Below are positions 54,271 to 63,521 of a DNA stretch of 64,000 nucleotides, piece by piece (within the stretch, counting starts at the first letter, position 1; each line of letters opens with the position of its first letter). The notes under the pieces are model-generated. The model was not told the DNA's origin. It saw nothing but the letters and a program-made list of their open reading frames with translations, and did not search any database. The stretch spans positions 1 to 64,000 of the forward strand of contig JAGXHI010000045.1 of assembly GCA_024636295.1 (NCBI GenBank), written 5' to 3'. The position numbers were made by a program, and so were the translations under genes. This DNA is from Desulfuromonadales bacterium (GTDB lineage Bacteria; Desulfobacterota; Desulfuromonadia; Desulfuromonadales; JAGXHI01).

Positions 54271-54969
54271 ATGGCCGGTCACAAAAAAAAAGGAAAAAGA
54301 AAAAGTGTTCGAGGCCCCTTCAGCCAGCTGAAGGGGTTTCGCGTTTCGGAGCCAGCGGGACTTGAAATCTCGGTGAAGACAGGAAAGGTTCGCCCCCCTT
54401 CGGATAAGCCTCCACCGGAGAATGAAGATCTCTTTCTTCGGGAAATGGCTCGACTGGGAGTTGAGCCTGAAAAAGAAGATGTTTTTTCAACGGAGCAGCG
54501 GTCAGGTGAAAGAAAACCTGATGGTGCGGTGGAGAAGGCTGCAGAGGAAGATATGGAATGGCTCCTGGAGCAGCTGGGACGGCTCGACATTGTATTCGAG
54601 GACCGTCATCCGAAAGAGGAAGAAGAGGTTGTATCTGCCTCCAGGCGCATGAAGCGGCTTCGCCAGGGACGGTTGAAACCGGAGGCCACCCTTGATCTGC
54701 ACGGATTGGACCGGCATGGCGCGCGCCAGCGGATCCGTTTCTTTCTCGAAGATATGGTGTGGCAGGGGCGCAAAACTGTTCTTATCATTACGGGGCGTGG
54801 ACTTGGATCGGGCGAAGAAGGACCGGTTCTTCGCTCCGAGGCGGAGCGATTTCTTTCGAACGAAGGACGCACTTGGGTTCTGGAGTGGGGAAGAGCGCCG
54901 CGCAGTTATGGAGGAGAGGGTGCTCTCATTGCCTTTCTCCGAAGTCAGGCATCAACTGCAAAGAAATGA
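54271..54969 (+). CDS. Smr (MutS2 C-terminal)-domain protein
   Basis: Protein of 232 residues. A basic, low-complexity N-terminal half is followed by a Smr domain at about 140-228: LDLHGLDRHGARQRIRFFLEDM, VLIITGRGLGSGEEGPVLR and APRSYGGEGALIAFLR. The LDxH and TGxG motifs of Smr nucleases are intact (LDLHG, ITGRG). It may cleave or bind nucleic acid. A hairpin overlaps the end of the gene. Confidence 0.88.
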   Translation: MAGHKKKGKRKSVRGPFSQLKGFRVSEPAGLEISVKTGKVRPPSDKPPPENEDLFLREMARLGVEPEKEDVFSTEQRSGERKPDGAVEKAAEEDMEWLLEQLGRLDIVFEDRHPKEEEEVVSASRRMKRLRQGRLKPEATLDLHGLDRHGARQRIRFFLEDMVWQGRKTVLIITGRGLGSGEEGPVLRSEAERFLSNEGRTWVLEWGRAPRSYGGEGALIAFLRSQASTAKK

Positions 54970-54991
54970 AGGAGCCGCTTTCCGGCTCCTT
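54969..54991 (+). terminator. Terminator-like hairpin after the Smr gene
   Basis: AAGGAGCCG and CGGCTCCTT pair around 5 bases, but the following bases (CTGAATTCTTTC) are only a weak T run. Confidence 0.6.
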
Positions 54992-55049
54992 CTGAATTCT
55001 TTCAATAGGGATTAAGACGAGCAGTATGCGTAGCTGAACCCCGCGTACA

Positions 55050-57581
55050 TCAGCTCTGGGTGTCCTCGGCTTCTGCTTCCGATGTGCCGCCTTGAGATGT
55101 TTCCCTTGAATTCTCTCGGGTGGCCTTATTGGAGGTTTCTGCCGGAACTCCTTTCGGAGTGGATTTTCGCCCTCTGGCGCCCCCTCGCGAACCGGATTTT
55201 CTCTTTTCTCCCTGCGGCTTGGAAACCGCATTCACAGCTGCGTTGGAGGGATCCGGCAGTGCCTCGGAGATCTTCGATTCATCCTGTCCGGAATTATTTC
55301 CTTCCTGGTTCTCTGACTTTTGCACAGTCCCTTGTCGTCGGCTTCCGGCAGATCGGGAAGGCCGCCTTCTTCGGCCTGGTGCGGCTGTTTTATCCGATTC
55401 TCCTTCTCCCGCTTCCGGGAGGGAATTCCCCATTGCGCCAGCCGCTTCCGACTCTTTTGGTTCGGAAGAAACGGTAGCCTCTCCACTTCTTTGATCCTCT
55501 TCCAGAGAAAAGTCGAAGGTAAAGATGACCTCCCTTTGAGGTCTGCGCGCAGGGCGGTTCATAGCTTTCGTTTCGTCGGGCAGGGCCGAGGTGCTCACAG
55601 GCTCGGGTGCTTTTTCATCGTCGGTGCGCGATGGTTTCCTCTCCAGGGCGGAAGACGTTTCTATCCTTTCCTGATTCTGCGGAGAGACCGGGGCGGGAGA
55701 GGAGGGCTCCACGACCGAATGCCCGGGCGCCGTTTCTGTTGAGGCCGAAGATGCAGAGATCGCCTCCTCCGATGCGGCCGGCTTCTTCCGCCTGCGCCTC
55801 CTCCTCCTCTTTTTGACTTCTTCTCCCGGAGAGGCGCCTGTTGTCTCCTGATGCTGTTCCTCCCCCTGGTTCTCTTCGGGGGCAGGAGCGGCCTGAGGAG
55901 GAATTTCTTCGGGCGCTGCTTCGGTTGCCGGTTGCGGCTCCTCGGTGGCGATGGGTTCCTTCTTCTTCCTGCGCCGCTTCCTTTTCTTTTTGGTGGTCTC
56001 GTCGCCACTTTCAGAATCTACCGCGGCGAGGGCCTCCGGGGATTGAACAGGCACTGACGGATGCGCCTCGACCGGCTCCGCGGCCTTGGCCGGCTCTTCC
56101 TCCCGTTTGTGGAAAGTAATTTCGGATTGTCCGGCGATAAGGTCGGGGCGACCCTTGATGGAAAGAAACAGGTTATGCTGCCTTTCGATCTCCAGGAGTT
56201 CCTCGCGCTTCATATTGAGAAGATAGGTGGCTACCTCCAGGGGAACTTCCCCTTCAATACGGCCGTACTGCCCACGCGCCATGCTGGCATAAACATTACG
56301 GAGAAAGGCAATCGCCTGGGCTTCCGGACTCTTGATCCGACCGGTTCCTTCGCAATGGGGACAGATCCGGAAGGCTCCTTCCGCCAGGGTGGCCTTAATC
56401 CGTTGACGGCTCATTTCAAGCAGGCCGAACTGACTGATCTTTCCAACCGTGACACGAGCTTTATCGGCCTTGAGAGCATCCTTCAGGCGTTTTTCAACCT
56501 CCCGGATGTGCTTGCGGTCACGCATATCGATAAAGTCGATGATGATCAGCCCCCCCAAATCCCGCAGACGGAGCTGTCGAGCGACTTCCTCGGCCGCTTC
56601 GAGGTTTGTCTTGTAGGCCGTGGCCTCCACGTTCTGCTCGGAAGACATTTTCCCCGAGTTCACGTCGATTGCCACCAGAGCTTCGGTCGAATCGATGACG
56701 ATCGATCCCCCCGAAGTCAGGGTGACCTTGTTTTTGGTTATGGTCTCGATCTGTTCCTCGATCTGATAACGGGAAAAGATGGGACGGCGCTCCTGGTGGA
56801 GCTTGACCAGTCGCGCATATTCGGGCATCACGACCTGGAAAAAATCCACGGCCTCCTGAAAAACCTTTGGATCGTCGACGAGGACTTCCTCCATGTCGGA
56901 GCTGAAGTAATCGCGAATGGAGCGGATGACCAGGTTCGATTCCTTGTAAATCAGGGCGGGCGCGCGTACCTGTTTTTCAATGGTTTGAATTTTTTCCAGC
57001 ACCCGCAGCAGGTAATTATAGTCTCTTTTCAATTCCTCCTTTTTCTGTCCGATTCCCGCAGTGCGGACGATGTATCCATTTTCCTTTGAAAGATCGAGGG
57101 AATTCATTATTTCCTTCAGCTTTTTTCGCTGGGCTTCCTCCTCGATTTTTCTGGAAATTCCCTTGGTGTCGCTATCGGGCATCAGAACCATATAACGGCC
57201 AGGGAGGGAGAGATAGGTTGTCAGCGCCGCGCCCTTGGTGCCGCGTTCTTCCTTAACCACCTGGACCAGTATTTCCTGGCCTCTTCGCAGCAGATCATTG
57301 ATTCGGGGCCTGCTCCGATTTTCCTGGGAGGATTCGGCCGCTTTGAAAAAGGAGGGATGGATTTCGCCTATCTGGAGGAAACCGAGCCTCTCGGCCCCAT
57401 AATCGACAAAAGCGGCTTGCAGCCCGGTTTCCACCCGGACCACCACCGCTTTGTAGACATTTCCACGAGTTTGTTCCCTGCCGGCGATTTCAATATCGAG
57501 TTCGGACAGGATGCCGTCATCGACAATGGCCACCCGGTTTTCTTCGGGATGGGTGGCATTAATCAACATTTTTTTGGTCAT
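55050..57581 (-). CDS. Ribonuclease E/G family protein with long low-complexity tail
   Basis: Endoribonuclease for RNA processing and decay, 843 residues. The catalytic half (1-500) includes the S1 domain (RGNVYKAVVVRVETGLQAAFVDYGAERLGFL), catalytic Asp residues in VAIDVNSGKM and LIIIDFIDMRD, and the zinc-link Cys pair in ICPHCEGTGRI. Residues 510-843 form an acidic, Pro/Glu/Ala-rich tail broken by basic clusters (KKKRKRRRKKK, KKRRRRRRRKK, GRRRRPS), resembling the RNase E scaffold. ATG 57581 has GGAGA upstream. A leader of about 240 bases with hairpins is predicted. Confidence 0.93.
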   Translation of the reverse strand: MTKKMLINATHPEENRVAIVDDGILSELDIEIAGREQTRGNVYKAVVVRVETGLQAAFVDYGAERLGFLQIGEIHPSFFKAAESSQENRSRPRINDLLRRGQEILVQVVKEERGTKGAALTTYLSLPGRYMVLMPDSDTKGISRKIEEEAQRKKLKEIMNSLDLSKENGYIVRTAGIGQKKEELKRDYNYLLRVLEKIQTIEKQVRAPALIYKESNLVIRSIRDYFSSDMEEVLVDDPKVFQEAVDFFQVVMPEYARLVKLHQERRPIFSRYQIEEQIETITKNKVTLTSGGSIVIDSTEALVAIDVNSGKMSSEQNVEATAYKTNLEAAEEVARQLRLRDLGGLIIIDFIDMRDRKHIREVEKRLKDALKADKARVTVGKISQFGLLEMSRQRIKATLAEGAFRICPHCEGTGRIKSPEAQAIAFLRNVYASMARGQYGRIEGEVPLEVATYLLNMKREELLEIERQHNLFLSIKGRPDLIAGQSEITFHKREEEPAKAAEPVEAHPSVPVQSPEALAAVDSESGDETTKKKRKRRRKKKEPIATEEPQPATEAAPEEIPPQAAPAPEENQGEEQHQETTGASPGEEVKKRRRRRRRKKPAASEEAISASSASTETAPGHSVVEPSSPAPVSPQNQERIETSSALERKPSRTDDEKAPEPVSTSALPDETKAMNRPARRPQREVIFTFDFSLEEDQRSGEATVSSEPKESEAAGAMGNSLPEAGEGESDKTAAPGRRRRPSRSAGSRRQGTVQKSENQEGNNSGQDESKISEALPDPSNAAVNAVSKPQGEKRKSGSRGGARGRKSTPKGVPAETSNKATRENSRETSQGGTSEAEAEDTQS

Positions 57582-58092
57582 GAGGTCGTCTCCGGCCGGC
57601 CCTCGGGACGGCCATACAAAGTTTTTCGGCGCGCGAATTTAAGTCCGTTTCCGGTCGACCCGCCGAATGAAGCAGTCGGCGAGGATTCCATTTCTCGGGT
57701 GCGCCGCCGATAAGGGGCGCTTCCCGGAGAGAGGGAGCCCTGCCTGAAATTCGTGTTTTGCTCTATTTACAAGGGCGTATCGCCCCTGGAGCTCAGAAGG
57801 GTTTTATGAAACCTCTGTAAAGTACAAACTATATCAGACTCCGCGGCATTTGAATAGAGGGATCCAGGGGTACGCCCTCAAACAGATTCTCTTGTCAACT
57901 CCAGAGGGGTTGAGGAGGCGCCACAGGGGGTTGCGCCTGGACAGGTCAAGATGTGAGGATTCCGGAACACCCGGCCGGAGACGCTCATCAGCTTTTCGTG
58001 GCCATGAAGACCTGTGAAAGGATAAACGAGAGGGACCCGGGCGGGGGATTTGAAGGTTTCCGCCAGAGCTGCATTTGTGTTATAAAAAGACC
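57582..58092. other. Gene-free region rich in inverted repeats between RNase E/G and ABC-F genes
   Basis: About 510 bases without a supported ORF. Inverted repeats seen: AGGGCGTAtcgCCCCTGGA (57772-57790) with TCCAGGGGTACGCCCT (57863-57878); AGGGTTT/AAACCTCT at about 57799-57815; CAACTCC/GGGGTTG near 57896-57915; GCGCC-type pair near 57920-57938; ACAGGTC/GACCTGT at about 57940 and 58010. Part is probably the leader of RNase E/G (minus), part may be an RNA or regulatory DNA for the ABC-F gene. RNase P RNA, tmRNA and 6S RNA signatures were not recognised. Confidence 0.5.
57828..57856 (-). promoter_or_regulatory. Candidate promoter of the RNase E/G gene
   Basis: On the minus strand, TATTCA (57856-57851), exactly 17 bases, TATAGT (57833-57828). 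The -35 is weak. The predicted leader would be about 240 bases. Confidence 0.4.
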
Positions 58093-60021
58093 ATGCTTCA
58101 GTTGAAAAAAATCACTAAGGATTTCGGTGCACGCCGCCTTTTTTGCGGTATTGACTGGCATATTCGCCGGAGCGATCGGATCGGTTTGTGCGGAGAGAAT
58201 GGTGCGGGCAAAACGACCCTGCTCAAGATTCTCGCCGGAATGATTTCACCAGACGATGGCGAAGTGCAATTCCCCCGGGGCGCAACCTTCGGGTATCTTC
58301 CTCAAGACGGTCTGGAACACAGCGGCCATACGCTTTTTGAAGAAGCGCGCTCGGCTTTCGAAGATCTCCTGGAGATAGAGGAGGAGCTTCGCCGCCTTGA
58401 ACATTCGATTGCCGAACTCCCCGACGAGGAAGCCCTTTCACGATACGCGACGCTTCAGGAGATGTTCCGCCAGCGCGACGGATACCTCATGGAGGCCGAG
58501 GTCGGGCGCGTACTCCACGGTCTCGGATTCTCCGAAGGGGACCTGGAAAAACCTTGCAGTCACTTCTCGGGTGGCTGGCAGATGCGAATCGCCCTGGCCA
58601 AGCTGCTTCTAAGAAAACCCGACCTGCTGCTTCTGGACGAACCCACCAACCACCTGGACCTTCCCGCGCGCGACTGGCTCGAGGATTATCTGCACGGCTA
58701 TCCCTCGTCCGTCGTTCTGGTCTCCCATGATCGATTCTTCCTGGACAAGGTCGTGGGCAAGATCGTGGAAGTCTGGAACGGCGAGCTGAGTGAATATCCC
58801 GGCAATTACAGTACATATCTCCGGGAGCGCGAACAGAGGATCGCCGCACTGAAGGAGGCGAAGGTGCGTCAGGATGAGGAAATCGGACGCATAGAAGCAT
58901 TTGTCCAGCGTTTTCGATACCAGGCCAATAAAGCCTCCCTGGTACAGAGTCGCGTCAAGCAACTTGAAAAAATTGAACCGATCCGGATCCCTCCGTCCCG
59001 AAAGAGAATCGCATTTCGATTTCCGCCGCCGCCCAAGGGCGGCAAAAAGCTCCTGGAACTCTCCGGAATCGAACACGGCTACGGCGATCTCTCCGTGCTG
59101 AACGGTGTCAATCTCACGGTGGAACGGGGCGAGCGGATCGCCCTGGTGGGAGCGAACGGAGCGGGAAAATCCACGCTGATGCGTCTGCTGGCGGGAGTGG
59201 AGGGCCCCCGGCGGGGTTGCCGCATTGAGGGTCACAATCTTGTCGCGGCTTATTTCGCCCAGGATCAGGCCAGAATTCTTAACCCCGAATGGAATGTGCT
59301 GGAAGAAATCACCCGGGCGGCGCCCTTCGACATGGTCCCGAAGGTGCGAGATATTCTGGGATCCTTTCTGTTCTCCGGAGACGATGTCCACAAAAAAACC
59401 GCCGTTCTCTCAGGCGGGGAACGCAACCGTCTGGCTTTGGCCATTCTTCTGCTGCGCCCGGCGAATCTGCTTCTGCTGGATGAGCCGACCAATCATCTCG
59501 ACCTGCAATCCAAGGACGTGCTCCTCCATTCCCTGAAGGGATATTCGGGCTCTCTCGTTTTCGTTTCACACGACCGCTATTTCGTCGACGCCCTGGCCAA
59601 CCGGGTGATTGCTGTCGGTGACGGCGGGATAGAATCTCATCCCGGCAATTATGAGGATTTTCTTCGGAGCAGGGTCGCAAAGGGAGAAACCGGCCACAGC
59701 GAACTTCGGGTGGAGCAGGTCGCGGTGAAGGCGCCGGCCGGCGCCGAAACAGGTGGGGAGGGAGAACGCCTCTCCTACGAAGAACGAAAAGAGACGAAAA
59801 AACTCGAACGACGCCGGCAGAAGGAACTGGAGGAAGTTGAAACGACCATCGAGAAGCTTGAAGGAGAACTGAGCGACCTGGAGCGGGAGATGTCCGATCC
59901 GGCATTGTATCAGGATGGTGCACGGGCGCGCACTTTCTCTCTGCGTCATCAGGAAATACAGGAGCAAATAGCTGATTTATATGTAAAGTGGGAAAATTTG
60001 AACTTGGCCGATACGGCCTGA
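58093..60021 (+). CDS. ABC-F family ATPase (Uup-like)
   Basis: Cytosolic tandem ABC ATPase without membrane domain, 642 residues. First cassette: GENGAGKTTLLKIL, signature FSGGWQMRIALAKLL, Walker B LLLLDEPTNHLDL; a linker (about 230-310) interacts with the ribosome in this family; second cassette: GANGAGKSTLMRLL, LSGGERNRLALAILL, LLLLDEPTNHLDLQS. A C-terminal coiled coil (LERRRQKELEEVETTIEKLEGEL) is like that of Uup. ATG 58093 is chosen over TTG 58075. The next gene begins one to thirteen bases after the stop. Confidence 0.92.
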   Translation: MLQLKKITKDFGARRLFCGIDWHIRRSDRIGLCGENGAGKTTLLKILAGMISPDDGEVQFPRGATFGYLPQDGLEHSGHTLFEEARSAFEDLLEIEEELRRLEHSIAELPDEEALSRYATLQEMFRQRDGYLMEAEVGRVLHGLGFSEGDLEKPCSHFSGGWQMRIALAKLLLRKPDLLLLDEPTNHLDLPARDWLEDYLHGYPSSVVLVSHDRFFLDKVVGKIVEVWNGELSEYPGNYSTYLREREQRIAALKEAKVRQDEEIGRIEAFVQRFRYQANKASLVQSRVKQLEKIEPIRIPPSRKRIAFRFPPPPKGGKKLLELSGIEHGYGDLSVLNGVNLTVERGERIALVGANGAGKSTLMRLLAGVEGPRRGCRIEGHNLVAAYFAQDQARILNPEWNVLEEITRAAPFDMVPKVRDILGSFLFSGDDVHKKTAVLSGGERNRLALAILLLRPANLLLLDEPTNHLDLQSKDVLLHSLKGYSGSLVFVSHDRYFVDALANRVIAVGDGGIESHPGNYEDFLRSRVAKGETGHSELRVEQVAVKAPAGAETGGEGERLSYEERKETKKLERRRQKELEEVETTIEKLEGELSDLEREMSDPALYQDGARARTFSLRHQEIQEQIADLYVKWENLNLADTA

Positions 60022-60034
60022 ATTGGTGAAGGGA

Positions 60035-61339
60035 ATGGACAGGGAAGAACCTTTCGTCGTGACGGTAGCCAGTGAAAAGGGGGGGGTGGGGAAAACCACC
60101 CTGGCTCTCAATCTGGCCGTTTACCTCAAAGCGCTATGCGAGGATCTCCCCGTTACGGTGGCATCCTTCGACAACCATTTCAGCGTGGATGGGATGTTCG
60201 CCATCGGTCCGCGCAGAGCCGGAACGGTGGCCGGATTGTTCTCCGGCGTTCCAGCCTCTGACCTTGCTCGTCTCGGCGAGTACGGCGTCCAGTTCCTCCC
60301 CTCGGCCCGGGATCTCCAGGCGCCGGACGACGATTCCCTTCACCTCAGGCGCGCCATAGCCCGCTCCGGCCTGCCGGGCCTGATCATTCTGGATACCCGC
60401 CCCATTCTTGATTATTTCACCCGCAATGCTCTTTGCGCGGCCGACCTGATTCTGGTTCCTGTCAAGGACCGTCCATCCCTGGTGAACGTGGCAACCCTCC
60501 GTAGCGCTCTGGGAGCACCTGAATCCCAGGATCGGATGTGGATTGTACCTTCTCTCGTCGATGGGCGACTGAAACTGAGAAATGGGATCGGCGTGGGGGA
60601 ATTCCTCACTCTTTCCGCCCGCGAGAGGGGATATCGGGTCCTCGACTTCTGTATTTCAAAAAGCCCTAAGGTGGAGGGACTGGCAACCGGCTTGTCCGGG
60701 CGCATTCATCCCGTCCTGACCCGGGCCCGCTCCACCGCTGTGCATCAGCAGTTCCGGAAGGTCGCCTCTTTTGTCCTTTCGAAATTCCAGGAGCCCGGCC
60801 GCTCCCGTACGACTCTGGAAAAAGCGGGAGAGGCGGGGAATTTTCCGCCTGGAAAAGTTCGAAAACTGGTTGCGGAGTGCCCCGTGTGCCGGAAAAATTC
60901 GACGGAGGATATCGGTCATTTTTTTCTGCATCTTCGAACCCGGCGGCGGGGGATGCTTCACGGAGCGTGTCTTCATGCTCTTCTTGAAAAACTGGAAACC
61001 CCCGCACCCGAGTCCGCCGATATTCTGATCGTGGAAACCCCGGAGGAGTATGCCGCCTCTGAGGGGGTGCTTCTGCATTTCTTCGAGAGCGAAGAAGAGG
61101 ATCTGACCCGCGAGACCCGGGCGGGAAACAGCCGTCTCCTGTCGGCCTGCCTGGAGGGGGTGATCGGGCGAAAGAGCGAGGAATGGTTTCGCGAGGTGAT
61201 TTTCGTCTCTTTGGAGGAGAACCGCCTTTCCGGATTTCTGACCGGAAAGGCGGGAGAAGATTTTATGGCCCTGCGCAGGAAAGCCCTGAGATCGGCTGTC
61301 GGAAGAGAACGGCGGACCGGACCCCCCGGGGCGTTCTGA
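60035..61339 (+). CDS. ParA/MinD-like ATPase with unusual C-terminal domain
   Basis: Protein of about 434 residues. Deviant Walker A SEKGGVGKTTLALNLAVYLK, then FDNHFSVDGMFAIGP, LIILDTRPILDYFTRN and SKSPKVEGLATGLSGR, giving a ParA-type ATPase over residues 1-245. The C-terminal 180 residues are not recognised; they contain CPVCRKNSTEDIGHFF with a possible metal site (CxxC plus His/Cys) and LIVETPEEYAASEGVLLHFF. Starts TTG 60023, GTG 60026 and ATG 60035 are possible. No ParB partner or parS was seen, so it is an orphan, coupled to the ABC-F gene. Confidence 0.82.
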   Translation: MDREEPFVVTVASEKGGVGKTTLALNLAVYLKALCEDLPVTVASFDNHFSVDGMFAIGPRRAGTVAGLFSGVPASDLARLGEYGVQFLPSARDLQAPDDDSLHLRRAIARSGLPGLIILDTRPILDYFTRNALCAADLILVPVKDRPSLVNVATLRSALGAPESQDRMWIVPSLVDGRLKLRNGIGVGEFLTLSARERGYRVLDFCISKSPKVEGLATGLSGRIHPVLTRARSTAVHQQFRKVASFVLSKFQEPGRSRTTLEKAGEAGNFPPGKVRKLVAECPVCRKNSTEDIGHFFLHLRTRRRGMLHGACLHALLEKLETPAPESADILIVETPEEYAASEGVLLHFFESEEEDLTRETRAGNSRLLSACLEGVIGRKSEEWFREVIFVSLEENRLSGFLTGKAGEDFMALRRKALRSAVGRERRTGPPGAF

Positions 61340-61369
61340 TGATACGCTCTGTCCCTCTTTTCTTCTTTT

Positions 61370-62311
61370 CTACTCCGAGCCGGGCGTCGTTTCCTGCCTG
61401 GTAGCAACCACTGTTTCCAGGGGGACCAGTACGATCTGGATTCTACGGTTTTGCGCCCTCCCTTCCGGGGTTTCATTGTCCGCGATAGGGCGGTAAGGTC
61501 CATATCCGCAAGCGGCCAGTCGTTCTCCGGGGATTTCAACCTGTTCCTGGAGGAAGTGAACCACATTGGCGGCCCGGGCGTTGGACAGTTCCCAGTTGGT
61601 GGGGAATCTGTCCCTCAGACGCGAGCTGATGGGCACATTATCCGTGTGGCCCTCCACCCTCACTTCCTTGTCCTCCACATTCGTCAGAATGTCTCCCACC
61701 CGCCGCAGAACTTCGAGTCCTTCCTTTTTGATATCGGCCTGGCCCGAATCAAAGAGGATGCTCTCCACCATGTTGACCGTGAGCTTGCCCTGAAGCTCCG
61801 AAATGGTCACTTCGCCTCGCTTGATTTCCGCTTCCATTTTTTCGGTCAATTCATTGAAGGTGCTGCTCATCTGGGCGATGCGTGCTTCACGGGCGAGGCG
61901 CTCCTGCTCCACCTGCTGCTGAAGGTCGGCGATCTGAGTCCGAAGTCCGCGATTGACCTCCTCCAGAGAGTCGATGGTCCGGCGCATCTCAGCCATGGCC
62001 TCTCCGGCTTCGGCGCCACGGGCCGTCAACACGTTTTCGATCCGCTCCACGTCCGTCCTCGCCCTGACAAGATCCTGTTTCAAGGCGGCATTCCGACCGA
62101 TTGTCTCCCTTAATTCTGCTTCTAATTCGGATTTTCTGTTTTCGAGAGACTTCTTTTCCGCCTGAACCTGTTGTAATTGGAACTGCAGCTCGCGATTATT
62201 CTCTCTTAGAAGACTTGTTTCATTTACTTTCTGCTCGTAGGTCTGCTTACTGACGCAGGCGCTGAAAAGGGGAATCAGGACCAGCAGGAATATCACTGTG
62301 GAAAAACGCAT
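61370..62311 (-). CDS. OmpA-family lipoprotein with coiled coil
   Basis: Predicted outer-membrane lipoprotein of 313 residues. Lipobox LIPLFSAC; a long periplasmic coiled coil at about 25-165 (REL..LQQVQAEKKSLENRKSEL); an OmpA/MotB peptidoglycan-binding domain at 175-300 (ILFDSGQADIKKEG, VEGHTDNVPISS, NWELSNARAANVVHFL, NRRIQIVLVP). It anchors the envelope to the wall; similar proteins are found beside flagellar or Tol genes but not here. It ends 31 bases from the convergent ParA-like gene. Confidence 0.9.
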   Translation of the reverse strand: MRFSTVIFLLVLIPLFSACVSKQTYEQKVNETSLLRENNRELQFQLQQVQAEKKSLENRKSELEAELRETIGRNAALKQDLVRARTDVERIENVLTARGAEAGEAMAEMRRTIDSLEEVNRGLRTQIADLQQQVEQERLAREARIAQMSSTFNELTEKMEAEIKRGEVTISELQGKLTVNMVESILFDSGQADIKKEGLEVLRRVGDILTNVEDKEVRVEGHTDNVPISSRLRDRFPTNWELSNARAANVVHFLQEQVEIPGERLAACGYGPYRPIADNETPEGRAQNRRIQIVLVPLETVVATRQETTPGSE

Positions 62312-62590
62312 GTTCGGGACTCCTTTTCTTTTGTATGGCGCTCAAGCTGTATAAGTTTTCCTGCCGAATGCTCCGACAGTCATCCGTCGCCGCCTTCTGT
62401 AACCCGGAGAGGGGTCTTGTCCAGCGTTCAGAATTTGTGTCGCACGGATCGAACGGGATGTCAAGCGCGGAACCATTGTCCTGCCACTCAAGGACACCAT
62501 TGAAAAGGGGATGGTTCCCGGCTTTTCGGTTGCGGGGCGGAAATGGACTGTGGTATAAAAATACCATTTATTAAAGGAATCGGAGTCGGG

Positions 62591-63415
62591 ATGTTGGATT
62601 TACAATGCGTCATCCGAAATGCTCTTCAGGAGGATATCGGCCCCGGAGACATCACCACCCAGGCCGTGGTGAGCCCGGGCACAGGCGCTCGGGCCGAATT
62701 GATTGCCAAAGAAGAGTTCACCCTGTCCGGTCTCGATGTGGCCAGACAGGTTTTTCTTTTTCTGGATCCAGCGATCGCCTTTGAAAAGCTTTTCGAGGAT
62801 GGTTTCAAGGTCCGAAGCGGCGAGGTTCTGGCATGGCTGAAGGGAGATGCCTCACTTCTTCTTCAGGGAGAGAGGGTTGCTCTGAACTTCCTGCAGCGGA
62901 TGAGCGGGATTGCCACTTTGACCGCACTTTTCGTCAATGAAATCGAGGGGACCGGAGCGTCCATTGTCGATACGCGGAAAACCACTCCCGGATTACGAGC
63001 ACTTGAGAAATATTCGGTCCGCATGGGAGGCGGAAGAAATCATCGAACGGCCCTTTACGATGGCGTTCTGATCAAGGAAAACCACATCGCCGCCGCCGGA
63101 GGGATTGCTTCGGCCGTAAAACGGGCGCGGCAACGCGCGCCCCACCTCTACCGCATCGAGGTGGAAACCCGCAATCTGCAAGAGGTCGAAGAAGCCGTGG
63201 CCGCCGGCGCGGATATTATCCTCCTGGACAATATGGATACCTCCACCTTGCGAGAGGCGGTGGAATTGATCGACGGTCGGGCACGCACCGAGGCCTCCGG
63301 TGGCGTGACACTGGAGACGGTCCGGGCGATCGCCGAAACCGGCGTCGATTTCATATCCGCCGGGGCACTGACACACTCGGCCCAAGCCATGGATATTTCA
63401 ATGCTTTTCCGCTGA
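62591..63415 (+). CDS. nadC: Nicotinate-nucleotide pyrophosphorylase (carboxylating)
   Basis: Quinolinate phosphoribosyltransferase making nicotinate mononucleotide in NAD synthesis. 274 residues. EDIGPGDITTQAVV, LNFLQRMSGIATLT, DTRKTTPGLRALEKYSVRMGGGRNHR, LIKENHI, IEVETRNLQEV and LLDNMD are family motifs. Met17 of the track ORF (62591) is used; GGAG precedes it. It is followed by birA after 106 bases. Confidence 0.96.
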   Translation: MLDLQCVIRNALQEDIGPGDITTQAVVSPGTGARAELIAKEEFTLSGLDVARQVFLFLDPAIAFEKLFEDGFKVRSGEVLAWLKGDASLLLQGERVALNFLQRMSGIATLTALFVNEIEGTGASIVDTRKTTPGLRALEKYSVRMGGGRNHRTALYDGVLIKENHIAAAGGIASAVKRARQRAPHLYRIEVETRNLQEVEEAVAAGADIILLDNMDTSTLREAVELIDGRARTEASGGVTLETVRAIAETGVDFISAGALTHSAQAMDISMLFR

Positions 63416-63521
63416 AGATGGTCCGCTTCGGTCCGGCGTGATCGCCCGGTGGAGTTTCCGCGGGCAACGAACCTCTATAAAATCCGTATTTCTGTTCAGC
63501 TCCGGAGGAAAAGTACCTGCC

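Noticed and set aside
57582-58092. 6S RNA, RNase P RNA or tmRNA in the structured region
   Set aside because: The conserved cores of these RNAs were not recognisable on either strand, so no RNA gene is called.
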